A stretch of 7,942 nucleotides of DNA from JANOAR01 sp031411235 (GTDB lineage: Bacteria; Verrucomicrobiota; Verrucomicrobiia; Verrucomicrobiales; Verrucomicrobiaceae): assembly GCA_031411235.1 (NCBI GenBank), contig JANOAR010000199.1, forward strand, positions 1 to 7,942, in the 5' to 3' direction. The notes below the pieces were generated by a model. It was not told the DNA's origin. It did no database searches and saw nothing but the letters and a program-made list of their open reading frames with translations. Shown piece after piece: positions 1 to 4,795 of the stretch. Numbering within the stretch: the stretch's first letter is position 1; the number at the start of each line of letters is the position of its first letter. The position numbers were made by a program, and so were the translations under genes.

Positions 1-218
1 ATCAGTTCGCGGTAGAAGGGCACCGGCGTTGAGCCCGTGGCCATGCCCAGCACGGCGGGCTTGCCCGTGCGATTCTTGGCGAGGATCAGCTCTTTCACCT
101 CGCAAGCCAGCGCCGCAGCCGCAGCCGCTGAGTTGGCGAAAATCGTGGTTGGGGTCTTCTCAAAAGATTCTGCCGCTGTGCGACGGCGGGGCGTGCTTGG
201 TGCTGGAGTAGCGCTCAT
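1..218 (-). CDS. nagB: Glucosamine-6-phosphate deaminase, N-terminal part (gene runs off the left edge)
   Basis: Read on the minus strand from the ATG at 218, this gives 72 residues before the window ends. The stretch FEKTPTTIFANS (residues 19-30) is followed by an Ala-rich helix and then by AVLGMATGSTPVPFYREL (54-71). That last block is the conserved phosphate-binding N-terminal motif of NagB (family form: VLGLATGSTP..Y.EL). The family converts glucosamine-6-phosphate to fructose-6-phosphate and ammonia in the cytoplasm. The E-K-x-P-x-T-I-F lead-in resembles the longer NagB class of Bacteroidota and PVC bacteria, which often carries a C-terminal LmbE/PIG-L-like domain; that end is outside the window. 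An in-frame ATG at 233 would add five residues (start MHDSG), and a TAG stop lies just upstream of it; neither start has a clear Shine-Dalgarno. The nearby kinase-MurQ fusion supports a role in amino-sugar catabolism. The active-site residues are not visible here. Confidence 0.85.
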   Translation of the reverse strand, partial: MSATPAPSTPRRRTAAESFEKTPTTIFANSAAAAAALACEVKELILAKNRTGKPAVLGMATGSTPVPFYREL

Positions 219-270
219 GCCGCTATCGTGCATCGCCGCTGGCTAGGGGTCAACGCCGCGAGTGCTTCCG

Positions 271-284
271 CCATGCTGGCATGG
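271..284. repeat. Small inverted repeat upstream of nagB
   Basis: CCATGC and GCATGG flank a 2-bp centre, giving a 14-bp near-perfect palindrome 53-66 bp upstream of the nagB ATG at 218. The position would suit an operator for a sugar-responsive repressor, but a single short palindrome in GC-rich DNA can occur by chance. No promoter elements could be assigned confidently around it. Confidence 0.25.
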
Positions 285-317
285 GCCGATATAGCAACGC
301 AGTGGGTGGCTTAGCCA

Positions 318-491
318 TGGCTTCGCAATGAGCTGTCGGAGGGATAAGGAACAAGGAATAAGGGATAAGGGGAGTGCCTTCAGGTGTGCTCTTCATAGCG
401 GGACAGTGGTTTTGAATTCAGGCGCGAAGCCACTCCCCTTATCCCTTGTTCCTTATTCCTTATCCCTCTCCCCATGCTTTGCTATCACGCC
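318..491 (+). repeat. 174-bp hairpin repeat element, copy A
   Basis: This copy matches 5579-5752 over its full 174 bp with no net indel (about 147 identities by hand alignment, roughly 84%). Two 37-nt arms, 340-376 and 431-467, are inverted complements apart from one mismatch (352 with 455) and one wobble-type pair. The loop is 54 nt and contains GGTTTTGAATTCA. The stem is built of heptads of the form GRNYAAG (GGATAAG, GAACAAG, GAATAAG, GGATAAG) ending in GGGAGTG. It fills most of the 283-bp gap between the end of the DUF3820 gene and the start of nagB. No transposase is present, and the T-run expected of a simple intrinsic terminator is absent. Open frames across it are judged spurious because 7-nt periodicity does not preserve a reading frame. 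Confidence 0.9.
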
Positions 492-501
492 AATCTCACG
501 C

Positions 502-876
502 TTAGCTCTCGCCAAAGTCGAACCGCTTCGGCCTCTCACTGCGCAGCGGCGTCCTGCCACCCGCTCTTTTTCGCATCGGGTCGAAGACGATGTCGGAGCC
601 ATCGGCTTTCATGTTGAAGACGATCTCCATCAGCTTGCCCAGCTTCCCCTTGGGCCAGCCGTTGGGCTTGTGGGCGAACCAGCCCAAATACTCCGCTGGT
701 AAGTCGTAGAGCGGCACGCCATCGGGCGGGAAGGCCGCAGGCCCGAACTTGCCAAAGGGCATGTGCGTCCTCTCGATAGCGTCGAGGTCGGCTCGCATGA
801 GCGCTGCGAGTTCGTTGGCCGTGGGGTCTTGGGGCATGAGCGTGATCAAAACCGAGTTCCCCCACTTGCTCAACAT
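502..876 (-). CDS. DUF3820 family protein (QSregVF_b-like)
   Basis: This is a 124-residue protein. MPFGKF at residues 39-44, LYDLPAEYLGWFA at 56-68 and GWPKGKLGKLMEI at 73-85 are the three hallmark blocks of DUF3820 (Pfam 'putative quorum-sensing-regulated virulence factor'), whose molecular role is not established. Compared with the shortest family members there is an extra GPAAFPPDGVP stretch after MPFGKF and a basic tail with GGRTPLRSE. No signal peptide or membrane segment is visible, so it is probably cytoplasmic. The start is uncertain: ATG at 876 gives the longest form, but an ATG at 837 (MPQDPTANEL) is also plausible. A weak promoter-like pair (TTGCGT at 905-900, TGTAAA at 882-877, 17-bp spacer) would start transcription inside the longer form and so favours 837. 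It is divergent from the kinase-MurQ gene, and its 3' end faces repeat copy A. Family assignment is firm; function is unknown. Confidence 0.85.
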   Translation of the reverse strand: MLSKWGNSVLITLMPQDPTANELAALMRADLDAIERTHMPFGKFGPAAFPPDGVPLYDLPAEYLGWFAHKPNGWPKGKLGKLMEIVFNMKADGSDIVFDPMRKRAGGRTPLRSERPKRFDFGES

Positions 877-1007
877 TTTACAATCCGAATGGCCCGATAA
901 CGCAACGACGAATCAAGACATCGAAAGCAAACGCGGCAATGCTCGCCTCGGCGTCGTTCACTTCATGGCCAGCGCTAGTCTCATCCCTCACCCCTTTCAT
1001 TTTGACC

Positions 1008-2927
1008 ATGCCATCATTCACACCACTCTACTTAGGTATCGAAGGCGGCGGCACACGCTCCACGGCCGTGCTTGCCGACGCCCAGGGCAAGGCGCTTGCC
1101 GAGGTCGCAGGTGGCCCGGCGAATCTGCGCATGATCTCAGATCGACAGTTGCTCTGGCTGTTTCGCGGCATCGCAGAAAAATTGCCCCGTGTGCCTGACG
1201 CCGCGCTGGCGGCCATCGGCATCGGCCTAGCGGGAGCACGCTCCGAGGTGGATCGCCAGCGCATCCGCCACGCCGCCACCCGCGTGTGGCCACGTGTGCC
1301 TTGCATTGCGGGTGATGACCTGCAAACGGCACTCGCAGCCGCCCCGGCAAAGAAAGGCGTGACCGCCCGTGTGCTGGTGCTCAGTGGCACCGGAAGCTGC
1401 TGCTACGGACGCACCGCGGATGGCCGCACGGCCAAGATCGGTGGCCGAGGCCACATCATCGGCGATCGCGGCAGCGCTTGCGACATCGGCCAGCGTGCGC
1501 TGAAGGCGCTGATGTCGCAGTATGACCATGTGGGGCGCTGGCCCGTGCTCGGTGAGCACGTCCTGCAACACCTGTTGCTCAACGAGCCCGAAGACCTCAT
1601 CCCCTGGTCGATGGAGGCCAAAAAAACCGACATCGCTGGCGTCGCACTTGCCGTCTTTGCTGCGGCCAAAAAACGCGATCTCACCGCGCAGGGTTTGCTG
1701 GCAGAAGCCGCAGAATCTCTAGCCGCTGACGGTGCCGCCTGTGCGGGCCGACTGGTCAAAGAGGGCGACCCTGTGCAGTTCGTTTTCAACGGCGGCGTAC
1801 TGCTAAAAAACCCTGCCTTCGCCAAAGATGTGGCACAACGACTGCTCGTGCGCTGGCCCGGCAGCAGCGTCACCAAGGTCGAGCGAGGCAGCGCCTGGGG
1901 CGCAGTGGCCCTGGCCATCGAATGCGCCACAGCCGGGCTCGGCACAGGCAGCGATGCTATACAACTCAGCAAAACCCTCTTACCCCTGCAAGCCCAGCCC
2001 AGCCTAATACCGAGCCTGCCCTTTGACCACCCAGCCTTCGACAAAACACTGCTAGCGTTATCGCCCACCGAGCAGCGCAACCCGCGCTCCATGCAACTCG
2101 ATACGCTGGCTTTGCCCAAGGCCATCGACTTGATGCTCAGCGAGGATGCGATGATACCCGCCGCCCTGCTGAAGGAGCGCAAAGCCATCGCCTCGGTGGT
2201 GGAGAGAATCATCGCCACCTTCGCCCACGGCGGTCACTTATTTTATGTCGGAGCTGGCACCAGCGGACGCCTCGGCGTGCTCGACGCCAGTGAATGCCCA
2301 CCGACATTCCGCGCCCCACGCGAGCAAGTGCAGGGCATCATCGCAGGCGGGCAGCGGGCGCTGTGGAGTGCTGTGGAAGGAGCCGAGGACGACCCCGCCG
2401 CTGGCATGGAAGCGATACGCCATCGCGGCGTGGGAAAGAAGGACATCGTCATCGGCATCGCTGCCAGTGGCCGCACCCCCTTCGTCTGGGGAGCCCTCGC
2501 CGAAGCCTCAACGCGCGGGGCTTTCACCGCCCTGGTATGTTTTCATCCAGGATTCAAAAAGCTCGCGCAACGCGAGGCGAAAAATGCTGCCGCCAGAGGT
2601 CAAAAACGCACAAGCCCCCTCTTTCAGCCCGACGTGATCATCGCCCCCGATCTCGGCCCCGAGGTGCTCACAGGCTCCACGCGGCTGAAGAGTGGCACCG
2701 CGACCAAGCTCCTGCTGAACATCTTCACCACGCTCGCCATGACGCACTCTGGCAAAGTCATCAGCAACCTCATGGTCGATCTCAATCCCTCGAACATGAA
2801 GCTCCGCGTGCGAGCCGTGCGCATCGTCCAGCAGCTCACGCAGTGCGATGAAGCTGCCGCGCGTGAGGCCTTAGAAAAAAGCGGTTGGGTGGTCAAAGCC
2901 GCCTGGCAAATGCTCATGCCGAAGTGA
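1008..2927 (+). CDS. murQ: Bifunctional amino-sugar kinase / N-acetylmuramic acid 6-phosphate etherase fusion
   Basis: This is a 639-residue two-domain cytoplasmic protein. Residues 1-320 form a BadF/BadG/NagK-type ASKHA kinase: phosphate-1 loop GIEGGGTRS (10-18, close to human NAGK), candidate catalytic base D104 in GDDLQ, phosphate-2 motif SGTGS (126-130), GGRGHIIGDRGS (145-156) and adenosine motif FNGGV (260-264). Residues 353-639 are MurQ: EQRNPRSM (355-362), the SIS-domain loop GAGTSGRLG (415-423), DASECPPTF (426-434), AVEGAEDD (455-462), GIAASGRTP, GPEVLTGSTRLKSGTATK (from 550) and a small helical C-terminus. E429 and E460 match E. coli MurQ E83 and E114 with identical 31-residue spacing. 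The expected role is MurNAc -> MurNAc-6-P, then cleavage to GlcNAc-6-P plus D-lactate; Clostridium MurK is a precedent for a BadF-type MurNAc kinase. ATG 1008 is chosen because the upstream in-frame start at 939 adds 23 residues that look unlike the family. No clear Shine-Dalgarno is seen. The 3' end overlaps the convergent gene by 14 bp. Confidence 0.93.
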   Translation: MPSFTPLYLGIEGGGTRSTAVLADAQGKALAEVAGGPANLRMISDRQLLWLFRGIAEKLPRVPDAALAAIGIGLAGARSEVDRQRIRHAATRVWPRVPCIAGDDLQTALAAAPAKKGVTARVLVLSGTGSCCYGRTADGRTAKIGGRGHIIGDRGSACDIGQRALKALMSQYDHVGRWPVLGEHVLQHLLLNEPEDLIPWSMEAKKTDIAGVALAVFAAAKKRDLTAQGLLAEAAESLAADGAACAGRLVKEGDPVQFVFNGGVLLKNPAFAKDVAQRLLVRWPGSSVTKVERGSAWGAVALAIECATAGLGTGSDAIQLSKTLLPLQAQPSLIPSLPFDHPAFDKTLLALSPTEQRNPRSMQLDTLALPKAIDLMLSEDAMIPAALLKERKAIASVVERIIATFAHGGHLFYVGAGTSGRLGVLDASECPPTFRAPREQVQGIIAGGQRALWSAVEGAEDDPAAGMEAIRHRGVGKKDIVIGIAASGRTPFVWGALAEASTRGAFTALVCFHPGFKKLAQREAKNAAARGQKRTSPLFQPDVIIAPDLGPEVLTGSTRLKSGTATKLLLNIFTTLAMTHSGKVISNLMVDLNPSNMKLRVRAVRIVQQLTQCDEAAAREALEKSGWVVKAAWQMLMPK

Positions 2928-3534
2928 TGCCTGTGTCTTGGATGGCACCTGTCGCGAGACGTGGCCTGAAATAGCCGACGATGCTCGCGCTGCTCCGCAC
3001 GCAAATCTGAGTGTGCGTGTGGCGGTGAAACCCCGCACCCTTGTAAATCGGCTCGCCTTCCACAAAGGCGGCGCGCACGGAATCAAGGCGTGGCAGGCCG
3101 GACTGTTCTACCTGCTGGTGCAAATAGTTGATCACAGCACAATCGAGATAGCGTAGCGGGTAGTCCGTCCCAGTGCCTCGATTCACTGGCAGGCGCTGGC
3201 CCACTTCGCGAAATCGTAGCGTCATCTCCGCATAAGCTTTGGTGAGCAGCTCAATAGATTCCGTCTCCAGCAAATCCAGGCAGTTGCCCGGATCTATCAC
3301 CGCGCCGATTACAAAAGGCTCGCGGATCGGCTGGGCCGTGCGTTTGCCATGCCGGGCAGCGATCTTGGCCCAGGCCAGTCCGCGCACGGGATTGTTTTCC
3401 CAAAAATAAATCCCCATGCTGAGCCAGTCATAGGGGTTGGCGCTGGGTTTGAGATCCAGTTCACCAGCGAGCACCGCCTCACCCACCGCACGGTCGCAGC
3501 CATGGTAACCCAGGATGAAGGCGGGCGCTTTCAT
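2914..3534 (-). CDS. ADP-ribosyltransferase-like protein, candidate toxin of a two-gene module
   Basis: This is a 206-residue protein, not recognised as a named gene. Near the N-terminus GYHGCDRAVGE (residues 9-19) is followed by NPYDWLSMGIYFWENNP (33-49) and a helix with LAWAK. An HG motif followed by a G-[IF]-Y-[FL] block recalls the first two elements of H-Y-E type ADP-ribosyltransferase folds such as DUF3990; H11 and Y43 would be the candidates. The C-terminal part has EPIYKGAGFHRHTHTQICVR and GYFRPR, which I recall as conserved in a widespread uncharacterised family. The third catalytic acid is not evident. The start at ATG 3534 overlaps the TGA of the upstream small gene (ATGA) and is preceded by AAAGGGG, implying translational coupling. 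A longer in-frame reading back to 3780 is rejected because it crosses that small gene in another frame. There is no signal peptide. The last 14 residues after GYFRPR look like a tail added by reading into the end of murQ. Confidence 0.85.
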   Translation of the reverse strand: MKAPAFILGYHGCDRAVGEAVLAGELDLKPSANPYDWLSMGIYFWENNPVRGLAWAKIAARHGKRTAQPIREPFVIGAVIDPGNCLDLLETESIELLTKAYAEMTLRFREVGQRLPVNRGTGTDYPLRYLDCAVINYLHQQVEQSGLPRLDSVRAAFVEGEPIYKGAGFHRHTHTQICVRSSASIVGYFRPRLATGAIQDTGITSA

Positions 3535-3710
3535 TCCCCTTTGCCACCGAAGCGCTTCGATAAGATGCCCTGCTTGTCCAGCAGGCCGGCCCGGATCAGA
3601 AAATCGCGGGACTGCTTGCGGGTGCGCAGGTTTTTCTTCGACCATGCCTCCATGTGGCGGATCATGGCGTCGATTTCCTCCTTGGAGCGGTGATGGATGA
3701 CGTAGCTCAT
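3531..3710 (-). CDS. Small basic protein, candidate antitoxin or partner of the ART-like protein
   Basis: This is a 59-residue ORF running from ATG 3710 to the TGA at 3533-3531. It begins MSYVIHHRSKEEIDAMIRHM and continues with a Lys/Arg-rich stretch (KKNLRTRKQSRD, 25-36), FLIRAGLLDKQGILSKRF (37-54) and GGKGE. The pattern of an N-terminal amphipathic helix followed by S-x-x-F-L-x-x-A-G-[IL]-L-D-K-x-G-x-L-[ST]-K is one I recognise in many short bacterial ORFs lying directly upstream of YHG...GIYFWE proteins. That makes it a plausible antitoxin or dedicated partner, though this is inference. It overlaps the downstream gene by 4 bp (ATGA). A promoter-like pair ends 6 bp before the ATG, so the message may be leaderless. 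No named DNA-binding domain can be assigned by eye. Confidence 0.78.
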   Translation of the reverse strand: MSYVIHHRSKEEIDAMIRHMEAWSKKNLRTRKQSRDFLIRAGLLDKQGILSKRFGGKGE

Positions 3711-3716
3711 GGCGGA

Positions 3717-3744
3717 AGAATAGCCAATTCAGCAAGCCGGTCAA
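3717..3744 (-). promoter_or_regulatory. Candidate sigma70-type promoter giving a leaderless transcript
   Basis: On the minus strand TTGACC (3744-3739) and TATTCT (3722-3717) are separated by 16 bp and match 5 of 6 and 4 of 6 consensus bases. Only six bases separate the -10 box from the ATG at 3710, so transcription would begin at or very near the start codon. There is no Shine-Dalgarno before this ATG, which fits. It is seen by eye only. Confidence 0.4.
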
Positions 3745-3871
3745 TTCCAGCGTCCCTGACTGTTCCACCTTCACATCCAAGCGGGCTTTCTGGAAACTGG
3801 AGCGCAGGTGTCTCGCGTGCTGGCTGCGGTGTGGCGATGCTGGAGTCGGGCGTTTCCCCCGGTTTTCACGG

Positions 3872-4327
3872 TCACAGGCTCGTTTCGTCGTCCATCAGAG
3901 TCGTTCGGATGGGGAACAGAATCATTCTGTTCCGCATCCGAATCGTTCGCTTCCGCAGCCGAGCGATTCTGTCGTCCATCAGAACAATCCGCTTCCTTGG
4001 CAGCGCGAGTCTGTCGTCCATCAGGACGCGCTTGTTGCCCAGCAGAACCGTCCCGGCGTCCATCACCCCGAGTCGGTTCCCCATCAGGATCATTTCGCTA
4101 TCCATCGGTACGGTGCGCTTCCGCATCAGCACGAAGCTGTTGCGCATCTGACTTCGCCGCTTCCGCAGCAGAACGTGCCTGTCGTCCATCAGAACCATTC
4201 TGTTGCTCGTGAAATGGCGGCCTGGAACACCACCACCCCTGCTGAACCCCGCTGCGCTCGCCCCTTGCGCAGCGCGCCCGCCGCCGCCATTGAGCGGCTC
4301 ATGCCTCGCATACTTGCTATTGATCAT
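3872..4327 (-). CDS. Possible heptapeptide-repeat protein (doubtful)
   Basis: The 151-residue reading starts at ATG 4327, inside the first codons of ruvX on the other strand; an internal ATG at 4198 would give a 108-residue protein starting at the repeat. From about residue 43 it consists of seven-residue units: RMVLMDD, RHVLLRK, RRSQMRN, SFVLMRK, RTVPMDS, EMILMGN and so on, ending in ETSL. Acidic (DD, DS) and basic (RK, RN) unit ends alternate irregularly. I cannot name a family. At least two plus-strand frames are open across the same DNA, so openness alone is not evidence of coding, and no Shine-Dalgarno is visible. It is listed because the hydrophobic V-L-M core and uninterrupted register could reflect selection on a protein; it may equally be non-coding. 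Confidence 0.22.
   Translation of the reverse strand: MINSKYARHEPLNGGGGRAAQGASAAGFSRGGGVPGRHFTSNRMVLMDDRHVLLRKRRSQMRNSFVLMRKRTVPMDSEMILMGNRLGVMDAGTVLLGNKRVLMDDRLALPRKRIVLMDDRIARLRKRTIRMRNRMILFPIRTTLMDDETSL
3883..4218. repeat. Degenerate 21-bp tandem repeat, 16 units in perfect register
   Basis: Sixteen consecutive 21-bp units run from 3883 to 4218 without a single indel. The best-kept core on the plus strand is GTCGTCCATCAG, seen at 3887, 3971, 4013 and 4181, with variants such as CTTCCGCATCAG and CTTCCGCAGCAG elsewhere. The last unit (4198-4218) is the most diverged. Because the period is seven codons, frames stay open on both strands. The minus-strand reading gives heptapeptides of the form xxVLMDD / xxxLxRK. 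Upstream, 3711-3882 shows no gene beyond the candidate promoter. The array ends 82 bp before ruvX. It is not a CRISPR array, since repeat and spacer are not distinguishable and the period is far too short. Confidence 0.9.
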
Positions 4328-4795
4328 GGAACCGTCCGCATCGGGCTGGCGCTCAGCGATGAGCTGGAGCTGGTGGCCAATCCTCTGCGCACGCTGGACG
4401 CCTCGCCGCGTGCCATCGAGGAGATCGTGCGCCTAGTGAAGGAAAAACGCGTGGCGAGCATCGTCATCGGTATGCCCTTTCACATGAGTGGGCAGCGTGG
4501 CGAGGCCGCGCAGCGAGTGGAGGCCTTCGCGGATCAACTGGGCAAGGCACTGCAACACGCGGTGCCCATCGCTTTCGTCGATGAGCGTTTGTCTTCGGTG
4601 ACGGCGGAGCGGGCACTGAAGCGCTCGGGCCAGAAGGTGGATGCTAAAGATGGCACGGTGGACATGCTTGCGGCGGTGGTCATTCTGCAAGATCACCTGA
4701 ATAGCCAGCGCGGGCCGGAGGGGTTTTTATTGCCCGAGAGTGTGGCGGAATTCGAGTGGGAGTCGGAGCCGAGGCGCGGGGGGAAGAGGCGGTGA
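4301..4795 (+). CDS. ruvX: Putative pre-16S rRNA nuclease (RuvX/YqgF)
   Basis: This is a 164-residue protein of the family's usual length plus a short C-terminal tail (FEWESEPRRGGKRR). It has the RNase H-like fold signatures in order: ILAIDHGTVRIGLALSD (residues 4-20), IVIGMPFHMSGQRGE (54-68), AFVDERLSSVTAERAL (91-106) and VDMLAAVVILQDHL (120-133). The probable metal-binding acids are D8, E95 and D121. The family trims the 5' end of 16S rRNA in the cytoplasm. ATG 4301 is chosen because the family begins with M-x-R-[IV]-L-[AG]-[IL]-D; the longer in-frame start at 4175 would read through the tandem repeat. The stop overlaps the GTG start of truA (GTGA), so the two are almost certainly co-transcribed. 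Confidence 0.93.
   Translation: MPRILAIDHGTVRIGLALSDELELVANPLRTLDASPRAIEEIVRLVKEKRVASIVIGMPFHMSGQRGEAAQRVEAFADQLGKALQHAVPIAFVDERLSSVTAERALKRSGQKVDAKDGTVDMLAAVVILQDHLNSQRGPEGFLLPESVAEFEWESEPRRGGKRR

Noticed and set aside
37..246. Plus-strand open frame rich in Ala opposite nagB
   Set aside because: The minus strand encodes a clear NagB N-terminus with ATGSTP; the plus frame is its shadow.
328..702. Plus-strand 124-residue open frame spanning repeat copy A and the DUF3820 gene
   Set aside because: It reads through a 7-nt-periodic hairpin and then antisense to a recognised gene; its sequence has no family features.
939..1007. Upstream extension of the kinase-MurQ gene to the ATG at 939
   Set aside because: The extra 23 residues are not kinase-like, and the kinase fold normally begins a few residues before the GIEGGGT loop, which fits ATG 1008.
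1403..2218. Minus-strand 271-residue open frame inside the kinase-MurQ gene
   Set aside because: It lies antisense to an intact, motif-rich gene and has a Ser/Ala/Arg-rich composition typical of shadows in GC-rich DNA.
3535..3780. N-terminal extension of the ART-like gene to a TTG at 3780
   Set aside because: The extension overlaps the 59-residue gene in a different frame, and its Pro/Arg/His-rich sequence looks non-coding; the ATGA-coupled start at 3534 is much better supported.
3808..4212. Plus-strand Ser/Cys/Arg-rich open frame across the tandem array
   Set aside because: Any frame lacking a stop in the 21-bp unit stays open by arithmetic; there is no start signal or family resemblance.
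3883..4218. CRISPR array
   Set aside because: The 21-bp units are contiguous and degenerate, with no distinct repeat/spacer alternation and no cas genes.
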